64,000 bases of DNA from Plasmopara viticola (taxonomy: Eukaryota > Oomycota > Peronosporomycetes > Peronosporales > Peronosporaceae): positions 62,001 through 126,000 of the forward strand of contig MBPM02000125.1 in NCBI GenBank assembly GCA_001695595.3, given 5' to 3'. Shown here one piece after another: positions 50,683 through 63,398 of this stretch (positions are counted from its first letter, which is position 1; each line of letters opens with the position of its first letter). The translations under genes and the position numbers were made by a program. The notes under the pieces were generated by a model, which had not been told where the DNA came from, made no database searches, and saw only the letters and a program-made list of their open reading frames with translations.

Positions 50683-53600
50683 AATAAATTACCTTTAGGG
50701 TTCCTACAACTTTAAGTAATGTAATTTGGCCTTATTGCTCTGCGTCTCATCCACCGATCGACACAGACTTTTGCTGCTCTCACAAGTCGTCCACTTTGCC
50801 GTTGTTTGTCAGATGCATTTTTCGCCTCGCATTTTTGATGCTTGCTGATCTTAAGCTTGGGCGACATCGTCAATAGATGCGTACATTATTCGCATTTAAC
50901 TTGTTGCCATTACGCGACTGTCGTGCTTTCGTTGCAACATCCGAAGTCTGTTACATGTGTACTCGGCATCTTTAAAAACGGCGTTAAATAGCGCTTGTAT
51001 GTGTTCTGTTTGAGCTGTTGGAGCAACCTGGTCTGTTAGATGACATATACAAGAAGAAAGAAGAAGATTTTATCGAGCTCTACCAGCAGAAGTGCTTTGA
51101 TTGAAAAAACGAAAATGTCGTTCAAACTGACTTCAAATTTAATCTCAAACCTAAGCTTGGATATGAGCGCTCGCTCACGTTCACTTTATGCCTCCATTTC
51201 GACCCACCCATGTTCGATAGCTCGAGCGAATATTCGCGTGTGTTGAGTTTGCATGTCAAGAAATGGATGTCAATTCGATACAATAAAGATAGCACGATAA
51301 GAAATAAATTTATTGCTTAAGTGTTTTATACACAAGAAAGCATTCGTGCGTCGTTAATCAGCCCGTCCTTGCTCGGTAGAAGAGTCAAACACCAGTTGTG
51401 CAACGCTGTAAACATATAAAGCTTAATGTTAAGTGTCTCGGAACGTGATGCAATAATTTCGTTTTTTCCGCTACTGACGACTATTTTTTACCTTCGACGC
51501 CACCGGTTCCTATATTTTTTTAAGAGCCGTTAACTCTCACATAATTCGCGTGACCATCCACATTTTACTTTTTATAGCACCCTACATCATCTTCTCGAGA
51601 TTTGGTAGGCTGTTGATACACTAAATGCACAAATAGTCGAAAAGCAAAAAGTAGTGAAGACCAGCTCTATTCGGGCCTATCCTTTCCAACCACTGTCGAA
51701 CACCTGGAGACAACGCCATTTCCTCGCGATTCATTCGTTTGTTCCCTTCAGTCGCGTTACCCAGGAGTAGAAAATCAAGGTGGGTCACAAGGTGTCGTAA
51801 AGTGGATCTAAACAAGCGCGTTGTAAGGCTCTACATTCAGCGTCGGGGGCCCCGTCAAAAGGGTAAACGGTCTTGATCTGTAAGCACAAAGACGATAATG
51901 GAGCCCGTTGCATCTCTGGAATGGGTCGGGCCCGCATGACAGCCTGATAGATGGACTAAAAAAAGAGACGGAAACACAACTCGTCACTGGTCCGACCGAT
52001 CCGTCTCGTGCTTCGATTTGCATTGGCACGGACAATCCAAACTTCATCTTTTACATTCGTGCAATGCAAGACATCGTGCCGCAAGTGCTCACCCCTCCTG
52101 TATCGATCGTTGACTTTGACGTTCTCAACTATTAACGTCGTCTCGGCATTACTCGTCGCTGCAATGATTCGAATTACGTCTGAACCTTGGTGTTAGATCC
52201 ATAGCTGGTCTTGCTCTGAGCGAGACGAGAGGAGTGGTAGAAAGTCAAAGGCACGACCATGCGGATCTAAGCAAACACTTGCGACCCGCCAAAGTTAATT
52301 CGGCTGCTATCGTCTCGATTGATATAAACTTCACGATTGTATGCTACGTCGTTAACACGACGGAGTTACATTTGTATTAGTGCACAGTCGTAAGAAAATT
52401 GCCGATGCCGCTTCGCGAAACGTTTTATTGTTGTTACAAATTTTTCGAGCAAACGCAAAAACACTCTAGAGAGCAAAATAGCAAGTTGACCTTGACTTTA
52501 CGAGGCCGTGCGAAAGACAATAGCCGTATTTCCCGGTAAACAGTTCACCTTGTGGGTAATAGCGAGACATAATAGCATGTATCTCTATTGTAGCGTGGTA
52601 ATATAATAATTATGGCCGAAATTCTACGACTTTGACCGGAGTCTTTCACATGCGCGAGCTAAGTATGCAGCTCGCTCATCTACTACTGCCTTAAGGCTGC
52701 TTGGTAAGCAAAAATAATTAAACAAAGAGCACTCGTATTTAAGAATTTTGTCCGAAGCTGTTGGGCTTCGGACAAAGTTCTTAGATACGGTGAGCAGCCA
52801 CAAGGCAGTGGTAGATGAGCGAGCTGCATCCTTTGCTCACGCATGAAAAGAACTTCAGACGAAGTCGTAGAACTGCGGTCGAAATAATTTTTCCCGAAGA
52901 CATCTCGGCCTCGATAAAGTGCCAAGTCCAAGCGCTAAATCTCTCGATAAAGTGTGGTATAGGGCAATTCTATTATACTCCAACGTGCAGTCAAAAGATC
53001 ACGGTATGATTGCAAGCTCCCGCCTCAGCCCACGCCTTCTTTATCAGGAGCAACGGCTTCTGTGCGAGAAAATGTTTGCGCTTGAGATGGCTCGCAACAT
53101 TGGCCCTGACGGTGGAACTGTGACTTTTTAAAGGTTCCCGAATGCTTAAAGCCCTCAATAAGGCAATGTGTTAGCTATGCGACTGAGGATCGGATCGGCC
53201 GCGCTTTTAAGTGCACGGACTTTGAACTGCGCTAAAGTTATATTTCTTTGCCGTGGGCTCCTGGATCAGCTAGCTCAAGGCGCAAATAATCAAAGAAATT
53301 GTCCAAGTAAATTCAAATTTGGCTGTCTTACATGAAAAGACTTCAAAGCTGTCGTCTTGTTGTGCTTAAAGTAAAGCGGTGAGCTTCAGCCTCGGAAGCG
53401 ACCATATCCATTTGGTCTGTCGGAATATTTTCTTTGTACTTGCCGACATTATTCGTCCTCTTGGGATAGTAAGCTTTGTTTATGCAAAGAACAAAGTCGC
53501 ACATCAATCGCTGAGCTACGTTTATCGAGGCAGACGATTATTCAATAACGCCATTGGCGGAGGGATTGCCACTCGCTGTTTAAGAAGACCCGGCGACGCT

Positions 53601-56600
53601 TTGATTTTAGCTTAAGAGACTCGTCTTCTTTCCAAAGAATGCTAGAAGATCACTTCATGAGTTAATTTTATACAAGAGAAAAAACTGTCGATCGTGCCGA
53701 TAGCGGTGATTTTGACACCCACCCATAAATGTTTTTTTTTAATTTTTCCTCAAACCCACAACTTGCTAAGCCGGAGAGCAGGGACGCCGACCGTGGGCGA
53801 TGACATTCGGAGTAGTGTTCGTCAATACATGCTACGAGCAAAATTCGCTGAAGGTAAGAGAACACACCACCTGGAACTTAAATCCGCAATATTACCATGC
53901 GAAAAAGGCTTTGCATGTATCTCGCGAGCGATCAACATGCACCAGCGCACTAACGTAACGATGCAACTTGAAGTTATTGAAAGAAAATATGTGTCATGCT
54001 GTTGGGATATCAGAAAAACACCACGCATTATACAGGAGGAAGGGCACAGAGCTAGCGATGAAAAGTTTAATTTTGAGCGCATTGACTCTTTCTGAACTAC
54101 ATGAAAGATGAAACGCTTTGTAGCGCGGAAGCGCTCTCATCCTCCCAATCGCAAAACCTCTCAAATCTTTTAAGAAAGCCATAACAAAATTTGCACAACT
54201 CATTATGCAAGCATCAGTAATAATACGAGGTGATAGAAAATAGGTAAAGACGACAAGCATTGCGAGTCACAAAAATCCATTCTAATTCCTCTACGCGTTT
54301 ACAAACTAGTTGCCAACCTAATCCCGAGCAGTACTTGTAGAAAGTCTGTCAAAAGTTGTCGTCGACCGTAATTCTCACACGCCGTCGCGGAACATATCCT
54401 GGTCATGCATTCTGCCTACTGGTGGAAATTTCATCAGTAAGTAAAACAAGAAAACATGTAGTACGAGAAAATGCAAAAGGTCTTTAAGACTTACTTGGAT
54501 CTTCTACCACAAGCACGGTTGACTGATTAAGGTGGTCATTTTTGCGCTCTTAACGGTGAGAAAGAATACCAAGTTCTACAGTATTTCCATTAGAGAGCAT
54601 CCACCAACCACCAAACATATGCCTTCGTGACGGAATATTTCTGCCACAAATCCAATCGCCTAGCTAGATCACAAAAGTAGAAAAAATAATGTTGGACACG
54701 ATAAAAGAGAAGTTGCAAGCTTAAATTTACCATGCATAAGCTGCTAAAACTATCGATCAAACTTTTTTGATGTATTCAGCCATAATCGACAGCCAGGTCA
54801 TCACTCTGTAATATGAATATCTTTGATGAGGGCGCGTCTCATTGACTAAGGCTTAGTACCTGGCTGGTGCGGGGGTATAGAAATCACTTCTATGGGGGCT
54901 TTTTCTCGTCATTTGCGCTTTGAACGTCTTTCACGAGATCGTTACTTGCTTCACTGAGGCTGTCTAGGGTAAGACTGGTAATCAGATTTTTGGTATCCTT
55001 GAAGGTACGTTTCTCATGGCAACAGCGATTCACCGAAAATGACCCTGCAGTAGTAGAACGGACATCAATTTGATGTGGGGACGCTGATCGACCCTTAATT
55101 ACCTGATAGCCGATTATAACATCGGTAATTGGAGCAGAGCAACTAAGAACTTCTCGAAGCTGCTGGCAAAGCTTGTATAAGCCTGAGAGGCCGTGAGTTT
55201 AAGCCGATCCCTCAGCTTTTTTAAGAGCTAATTAAATGACTTCGACCACATTGAGACTTGATCGCCGACTAGATCGGGCAATATAGATGAGGCGGCAAGA
55301 GGATACTGCGGGTAGGACGTCGATATAACTTCTTTTGTAACACCCATAACTTCTATCTAATTATGCGATCCAGCTGAACTGATAGTCGGAATCAACGAAA
55401 AAATATCGGTGAGACGATAAGCGCAAGATATCGCTCTGACTGACAGATTGCGGCTTGTTGGATTGGCAGCTGATCCAGCGTGCTCGTCCATTTAGTAGTG
55501 TCGATATTTAAAGCCATACAGCGTTTGAATCGTGCTTCATGTGCCGATGTGTTTGTCAAGATTCGTAAGCGTTTCTACAAGCACACAAATTTCTTGCAAG
55601 TCGAAGTTGCGATGAGCTCTGCGAATACATGGTTATTATATCTCACCGAGCTCGATCACGTTGGTTCAGTACCAATAAAGTCTTTGAAGTATAGAGTCAA
55701 CTTTGGCTTGCAACCGATGAATATGGTGTTGTAATGAAGACGTTTTGGAAGGAGGTAAGCTGAGATTTGTATCAACACATTTTTATAAACAGATCATGAT
55801 TATGCGAGAGATGTCAGATGCACGATTTCTTTGTGACCTTTATTGCACGATCCACCTACACCTATGTGGCTCCGTAGGAGTCTCCGATTTCCGATGCTGG
55901 CAGCAATTGTCCTCTTCTCGTTCCAAAACTGGATAGCGGAGTAGCTAAGGACCTGGTGCCGTAATATAACACAAGCAAAGAATATTCTTCCGCTCTCATC
56001 TTCACTACCAATAAGGCCTCCTATCTTGTAAGCTGGTCGGAAGAATTCGTGTGCGTTTTGTCAAAACGAAAGTCCAGATTGTAATATCATATTTAACTTC
56101 TTAGCTCCTGAGCGTTATCCTGCCATTCTGGTGCAGATTTCTGGCTAAAACGGGATTCACAAATTCGTTACACGTATAATCTACTTATGCCGCCTGCGTG
56201 AAACAAATCAACTTAGCGGATCACCATGGCAAAACGGCTAGCAGAATCGACTCGGATGTATACACTTACCAGATCGCGTACGGAGCACCGCGTTAAAGTC
56301 TTATTGTTCACGATCTACTCAGGTATTAGGTTGCAAAAAGTGACCAGAAGGATGGACGATGGCATGACGATAAGCACTACCCATTGCAATTATATTTCCG
56401 TAGAGTGCCATATATTTGTATTCACGCCGGGAAAAGTTTATACGAGGACGAGGCGAGGTGTTTCACTAAAACAAAAGAATTAGTAAATAATAAGGAGTGA
56501 GATTGGGCTTAATTATTAATATACTTTGTTGAAATACTCACGTAATCAGCGCTACCAGTGGCGAGGTGTGCTTTTGGTCCAAAACAAACACCGCGCGCTT

Positions 56601-59600
56601 TATATCTAGATCTAACGTCATGCTGAGCTTGTCCAGACAACTTATATTTTTCGGAAGAGAAGTCAAATTTTGCAAATAGGAGGCTTAGCACAGTAGTTGT
56701 ATACCGCACACAGAAGCTAGCATGGTCGGCTACGTACCTGGTGTTTCGTCTGATGACTTTCAAGCGGTACAATCTACTGTTCTGGTGTCATGTAGCCCTT
56801 TGCAAGGAGAAGGCAAGAGGAAATAAACGATCCTCCGGTGAACGACTGTTCACTAGCCTTGATCCTCAGCAATCGCCACGCACAAAAACTGCGACTAAAA
56901 GACGAATTTAGTTAATACAACACATATGTACCTTCAATTACTAACTTGTTACTGCAATTTGGACAAGAAGTTTATCTTTATTGCATGGCTATCAGGTGTC
57001 AGTCGTACATCAATAGGAACAATTTCGTTAAGGCGCCTAAGCAAAGAGAAGCCATCGTCAACTCAAAGTTCGGCTTTGTCTAACGGCCTGCTACGTTCTT
57101 CTTTTCTAAGTCCTCGATACCATCCAACAGGTAAACAATGAGTAATACTTAACATCATTTACTTCATACAAAAAGCGTATTTGGTCATAAAAATATGAAG
57201 CAGGTAACGTAAATGGCCGTTAGTCGGCTGACGCATTTGACGATGATCGAAGAAAGTTTTTCGGCATTCAAAAGAGCCGCTGCAAACAAAATTAGCTTAT
57301 GTGCCTAAGCTGCGCCCACAGCAAAGGCTGCGCCTGCAACAAAAGACTATATTTTCGATGCGGGCGCTGAGCCAGAAGAGGTTTGCTCAGCAAAGATCCA
57401 CTTGATCAAAAAGACTTTGAAAGGACTTCTCTTTTTTATTGCGGTGGCAAACGAGTACTTACCGTCTTTCGCCCAACGGTTGGAAAATTCGTCTGGCTTA
57501 AGACAAACTAAATTGATAAGATTGCTGCGAGTTTAATGAACACTTGCCTAGCTCTTAGTTCACCAATGCCAAAAAGCCTCAAAATAGGGACATAGTTGTT
57601 CACCGCCCATAATACGTTCTGAACTTACCGCTAGGCCATGCAAAATTTCTATCCCTAAGGCTATTGAGCTCCTGGCCTTTTTCAAGAAGCAAGAATTTCT
57701 AGTCGGGATTGCGAGGTCTCCAAAATCAAGGACGATGCGAATGAAGGTGAACCTAAATACGACTACCCTTTATATACACCTCCGCATTCTTGATGATCAA
57801 AGTCACCAACGCAATGAGAAAAGGGCTATGCGACTCGCCCACCGCCGGGTACTGGCACAAGTCGCCCTCCTTAGGAAAGGTTTATTCACTCTCTAAACAG
57901 CATTGCTGGTAGAATAGAAAACAATCCATTTCTCATGTCCATGGCACCGAGCAATATAATCATGTACTTCGTGTGCCGTAAGAGGTCTGCGGGGATCACT
58001 TATTGCAGCTTATATATAAATAGAATGGTTCTTAAAGAATGAGCCATTCATTCAAGATGGCCTTCGGCGGACCTGCGTGAGCCTTTTAAAAAGCTTTTTT
58101 GGCGTCATAAGAAGGCAGAGAATAAAGGTAGATTGCAACCGGTCCAAAAAAAGAATTCGGGTCACTCCGAGCATCGCAACCACCACGCTCAGCTGGAGAG
58201 CATACTGTAAGACAGGAAAGAAGTACAGGGTGTAAGATTCCATCGTAACCTCGGGAAACGAATATTTGAAGGTTTTGTAGGTAAAAGTACAGCTTGTTCA
58301 CCTGTTGGGTCGGTAACAACTCCCCTCTTTAATGTTTCGGCTCTGCATCATGAGAACCGGGCGCTAGAAATCAAACTCCGAGTGTGAGAATGAGGTCACT
58401 ATCACGTTTCTCTGGAATGGGATAATCGGATTACTTCACAAAAATCTCTTATCATTCGGAGAATGTCTTTGCTTCAGTCAACAATCCCCTTTACGCGTGG
58501 CCGTTTAGGAGACACACCACTTCAAATATAGCCATCTAGAACTTTGAGGGAAGGCCACTCCTACCTTTAATTTGCGTCTGCTCATTGAGAAGAAGAAGAT
58601 CCTGATCGAACAAGTAAACGTGCTAATATATTTTCTTAGGTCGCATCTGTCTGTCGTTAAAACAGCATCCTCTGTAGCTCTGTGATTCGTGAAAGTGACA
58701 CTCGAATTGATCGCTGTGCAGTTCAGTGCGTTGCGTCTAAAGTGTATTGGAAAGTTTCTTTCCTTTGTAGAGAGCTTCAGATCTGGCCGGCCGCATAAAG
58801 CGCAAGCCAGTCAAGCGCTTTGCTTCACCGTTTTGTGGCCAATATGGCGCTGGCTATAAGACCGGTCAGCTGCCGCATTGCCTGCCCTATTATCAAGATC
58901 AAGCGCGGGAGAAGTGTTTTTGAGAGGTGCGAGAGACTTCAAAAGAATCTCCATCTAAAGAATTGAAATATTTCAGCAGACGCTTCACATAAATGTAGGG
59001 TGCGCCGACATATTCAGATTTATGGCGTACCCCGAGACCTATTTTTTTAAGATCTTGACATGTTCGCTGATACGATGTTCGTTCTTGTTTGTAAACACTG
59101 AGCTTGCCTTTTCAAGTGGAGCGTTTTGGGGTAATCGCAGTCGCGCACTTTGCCCTGTAAGTTTATCTAGGCGGTTCCGCTTACGACCAGTTAATTGTTT
59201 TTATGAGTAAATAGGCAATTAAGTGTACGCTTAGGAGGAGTATTTTACGAAGCCTGTCACACTACACTTAAAGCGCTTTTTGTGCTTCTATGTCTAGCAA
59301 AATTCGAGAGCTCCCAAGTTTACTTGAATAAAACCCTTAGAAGGGTGTTAGGAATTGTCAAGAGCAGAACTAAATCATTTACAACTTTTCGACTTTTAAG
59401 TGTTGCTCTAACGGGTCTAGAGCCCGTTACTGTCTGCACGTTGCTCGAAGGAAGCAAATTCAACTATGTTTCAATATCAGCGAGAGGCGGAGACCTCTCG
59501 ACCACTAATTCATGGTTCGTGATTGGCTGGATATAGGCTGCAACCCAAACATCAGCCAATTAAAGACGTGCGTCTAGGTGGTGACGCGCGTCACAAATCT

Positions 59601-60227
59601 TGCCTACACATGCAATGAAACCATGGATCCTAGCTACATGTGCAATATGGAGAGTTGGGGGGGGGGAAACCCGCTACAGATACTGTGCATCCTGTCTTCA
59701 TGCACATAATAAGAGTTCTTGTCTGACCACCCGCGATCATCATCACCTTTCAATCCGACGATTATGCTTTGACTTTTTTTTTTTTAAGGCGAAAGACTTA
59801 ATTTCACCAACCTAAATAACTTAACTACCAGGGCTACCGGAGCCAGGGCAGACTTTTCTGGTAGAGCTTAAACGCCGTAACGCGATCCGACTAAGTAGCA
59901 GCAGATAGGGCTGCAAATGCAGCTGCCCGATACGCAGCAAGCCTTTTCAGCAGCGTCATCTGATTTGTGCAGGAAGGCGGCGTGACCCATCGCGGGACCT
60001 TTGTGAGGGTTCAGATAAAAAAACTTTCCGCGTGCGTGTAGAACTGACTTTAAAGTGCTTCAAAGCGTGACCATTCATTTACACAGCACTTTGCAAACAA
60101 TGGAGGCGTGCAGTAAAGAATGAGCAATTTTTCGGTGAATGACTTTTTACTATCCACGGACTCAATCGATCGACGTGTGCAATACTTATAAGACTGCAGC
60201 TCTAATAAACTAATTTAAATGAAACAA
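50683..60227. other. Long gene-poor, degraded region
   Basis: About 9.5 kb with no supported gene. Frames are at most about 134 codons (for example 53694-54095, plus), without recognisable domains. One strong hairpin lies at 52735-52788. Apart from single-base runs (G at 59658-59666, T at 59777-59786) there are no notable repeats, and no tRNA or rRNA was seen. The right end (60228-60244) is the left target-site duplication of the LINE. Confidence 0.45.
52735..52788. repeat. Long imperfect hairpin
   Basis: Arms of 24 bp at 52735-52758 and 52765-52788, reverse complements with two mismatches, around a 6-base loop (TGTTGG). The core is GAATTTTGTCCGAAGC paired with GCTTCGGACAAAGTTC. There is no gene beside it and no U-run after it, so a bacterial-type terminator makes no sense here. 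A MITE end or small-RNA hairpin is possible. Confidence 0.75.
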
Positions 60228-60244
60228 TGCTCTTGTTTTTTGGT

Positions 60245-63200
60245 TAAGATACGTGACATTATACTTTAAATCTTAACTAGATGAGCTAATAGATAACTAA
60301 GTTACCTTCTGAAGTGTAATTGAGTCGTGCAATGAAGTATCGAAATCTTCAGTGAAAGCGGATTCCTGGTCTTTGGGGAGAGCGTTCTAGTCGTAACTTG
60401 AGGTAAGAGTGAAATTTATTTCACACCGACGTGTTGATGTGCGGGGAGGGTGCTGCGCCAGTCACAGAGCTGGTCTTACTCGAACTAACATCACGCCTTT
60501 CGGGGCGTGAGCGCACGTTTTAAAATCACTTTGTGGTATAAAAACAAAGCATGCGACGATTTTGCGTGGTGGGAAGCCGTTTACCTGACCAGTTTACGTG
60601 GCTCCACTATATGCGTGAAAAGGTCTGCTTCCTTTAGCCAAATGGAGTTATCTCCTGGCAACACTCGGGCTCGAATGGTTATGACGATGACGAATCTTCT
60701 TGAGATCTTGGAATTTCGTTTTGGCAGAAGAAGTTGGTATGGAATTGAAATAACTTGAAAGCACGGAAGTCGATAGCTAAGTGTAACCGCCGGTCTCGAA
60801 AGATGACAGGCATGTATCGCGAAAGCGGTCACCCCAAAACAAAATAAACTTGCAGTCGCGCAAGGAGAGAACTAAAATCAGTTCTGCGTTCAAATAATGA
60901 GCGAAAGGCTTGAAGCGCGATAAAGCGTGAAAAGCCCGCTGGTCTCAAAAGATGACTAGCATGTATCGCGAAAGCGGTCACCCCAAAATATAAGTAATCT
61001 TGCGACCGCGTGAGAAAAGAGCTGAATTAGTTCCGCATTCCGATTAAGGAATAAAAGTTAGAAGCGTGTAAAGGCTAATAAAGCGTAACGAAGCTTGTAA
61101 AACTCATAAAGCGTAAAAACGCGATAGAGTTAATAAAGCATGAAACGGTTTATAAGCGCAATACAGCTTATAAAACTTGTAAAGCGCAAAGCGTGCAAAG
61201 GCTTACAAAGCCAAAAAAGCTTAAAAGCGTGAATCGTGAATCATAGCGATTTTCGTAAAAAAAACTCCACATCCGCGTGAAGTAAAACTGAAGCAGTTTC
61301 GCATTTTCAATGAAGAAATTACCAATGGATAACCAATAGTAAAGCGCTTGAAATTCACAATGATCGAGCGAAATAGATCCAAAAGTTAGGCGCTTGAAAA
61401 CATGGTAAATGGGTCTTCGAAAAAGTGCCGGTTCCATTCATGTTTAAACGAGTTTAGCTGAAATTTGTACCGGTGCGAATGTGCGAGCCGTGAATGCGTA
61501 AGAACAGTAAATAGCCGCTGTAAATGGAGGCGTATCATTGTCAAGCACTGTCGAAAAACGCCCATAAATTTAAGACAAGGTGCATCGTAGAGTGCCTTGT
61601 TCCGATTTATCCACAATGTTCGCAGAATACAGCATCGAAAAATATGAAAAATTCGAATGGGCAGATTGACTCCATAAATATGCTGGCGATAACTTGGCAC
61701 AGTTAAGTCGACGAGAAACAAAGCGTGTTCCCAGCGAATCGTAGTATTAAAGATCCATTCAATTGGGGGAAGAAAGAGTCGCCAAATTCGTTTTGCTGTA
61801 TAACAATCCCATAGTAAGTGTTTGGGAGTTTCAGTTTCGAAACAGCCATGAACACATTGTATGTCATGAGTAAGCCAGCTAAATTTATAGCGGAATCCCA
61901 ATCCATTATGTTGAAGTCTAAACAGAAAATCTGAAAAGACGGGGAGAATATCACGCTGAAGCCGTCGTTGTGTAGACCAGTAATTAATGGGTAACTCGAA
62001 ATTGTCAAGACCCAGGGACTGTATCGGAAGTTGGGTTGGTATATTCGCGTGAAGAAGGCGGCGAATTAGGTCGTTATCCGCATAAACAATGTCGTACTCG
62101 TCAATTTTCCATATATGAAAAGCGGAAAGCAAGGATGCCGGGGGAGCCGGGTAGATAGCGAATGTGCCATAGTGAGAAGGGATTTTTAGTCTCGGCGCCA
62201 AACTTTCAGCCACTCGAGTAAGAGAGCGAGTAGATTGAATAGAAGACCCGGATAAAGCTTCTCGAAGCGTTTCGGTGTCAGGAACCCAGCCAAAACATTG
62301 ACAAAAGGTAGAAATTCGTAAAATTCCGTGATGGGATAAATACTGGCAAGCTTTCCGATGAAGTAATGCCAGGCTTTTCCGTCCAGAAGTAAAGCGTAGA
62401 AATACATTATTCCAGATTGGCCAAGTTAGCTTAGTAAAGACCGGGTTGGCGTTTACAAGCTTAGGCAAAATTCTAGTTGTCCATAATGAAAGCGCGCGTT
62501 GCCAATAGCTCGGTACACCCTTCCAACGAGATGTAGTAGTCGAGGTTTGAAGAGGCATGTATAAAAAGTCTAAGCCAATGCCTTGACCTTGAAGAGCCAA
62601 GTCCAAGGCAGCTTGCGCAGGGAGGAACCATTTAGGAGCAGAGCCAACTCTTTGTCTGCAATGCCGAATAAGCTGTCGAATTAAGTTAACCTGGAGCAGC
62701 TCAACCGAGTCTGATATAGTGTAAAGATCTAAGCCCCCAGCAGTGTGGTGCACGGAGTGCCACTTGCTGGGAAATTGACTTCGAATTGTATTTCCCGTTG
62801 TTGTTGATGATGGAGTGTTGTTGATAAAATTCTTCATGAGGGGATCAAAAAGTTTTAATTCCTCCTTGGAAACCAATTGCACGCTTAAGAAATGCCATAG
62901 TATAGACTGTATCATTGTCTTAAGCAATAGAACGCGACCTTGTAAAGTCCGGGCTCTCCAACGCCAAGCCACGCAGAGTTTTTGGAATCTGATCAGAAGC
63001 TGATTGAGTTGTAAGCTTGGCCGGCACTGGGGTCCCACTTGAATTCCCAGAAGCGTAGTGTGTTCTTCATTGCTCAAAATTCGAGGTCCAATGTTGGACA
63101 AAGTTTGTAATAAATTGAAGTCGGCCGATGTCCAGGGTCGAAGCGGAAATATTACTGTTTTATCCATGTTTAATTGCATGCCAGTCGCACTGCAAAAGTC

Positions 63201-63286
63201 TTGAACCCGGGCAAGGAATAACGGAGCCTGGTGTAGATCATTGACAAGCCCAGTAACATCGTCTGCAAAGCTGATAATGTGATGAG
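60245..63286 (-). mobile_element. 5'-truncated LINE retrotransposon with 17-bp target-site duplication
   Basis: A minus-strand insertion of about 3 kb, flanked by the identical 17-mer TGCTCTTGTTTTTTGGT at 60228-60244 and 63287-63303. The 5' (right) edge falls within the reverse transcriptase, just before its catalytic FADD box, so the endonuclease and first half of the RT are missing. Coding sequence runs 63284-61386. About 1.1 kb of non-coding 3' tail follows (61385-60245), containing two copies of a roughly 50-bp unit (60792-60840 and 60941-60988) and a purine-rich run of degenerate AAAGCGT-like repeats (about 61060-61230). The perfect duplication implies a young insertion. Confidence 0.9.
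61386..63284 (-). pseudogene. LINE ORF2 C-terminal part (reverse transcriptase end and zf-RVT)
   Basis: An uninterrupted frame of 632 codons, open at the truncated 5' edge. It begins HHIISFADDVTGLVNDLHQ, which holds the RT catalytic FADD motif, then MQLNMDKTVIFPL and a thumb-like region with LQGRVLLLKTMIQSILWHF. Near the C-terminus CVHGCFETETPKHLLWDC is the zinc-binding zf-RVT signature, followed by a WRLF...WIF region. The frame has no internal stops, consistent with recent insertion, but without a start, endonuclease or complete RT it cannot be autonomous. The element family differs from, or cannot be linked with, the LINE head at 20634-20975. Confidence 0.88.
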
Positions 63287-63303
63287 TGCTCTTGTTTTTT
63301 GGT

Positions 63304-63398
63304 ACCTTTTGTCGTATATAAACGACTAAATTCGATACCGCAGTTTAGAAATTGTACCGCCCTTAAGGCACACACAGATCAGCGCCACTCGCCAATCA
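63304..63398 (+). promoter_or_regulatory. Presumed RRP9 promoter / 5' leader remnant
   Basis: Only 95 bp separate the LINE's right target-site duplication from the RRP9 start codon. They contain a TATATAAA sequence at about 63315-63322 within a small inverted repeat (GTCGT...ACGAC) and a pyrimidine-poor leader. Any upstream elements of the original promoter now lie left of 60228, 3 kb away. The TATA assignment is by sequence alone. Confidence 0.35.

Noticed and set aside
53694..54095. 133-aa plus-strand ORF
   Set aside because: Mixed low-complexity composition, no ATG supported by context, no motif.
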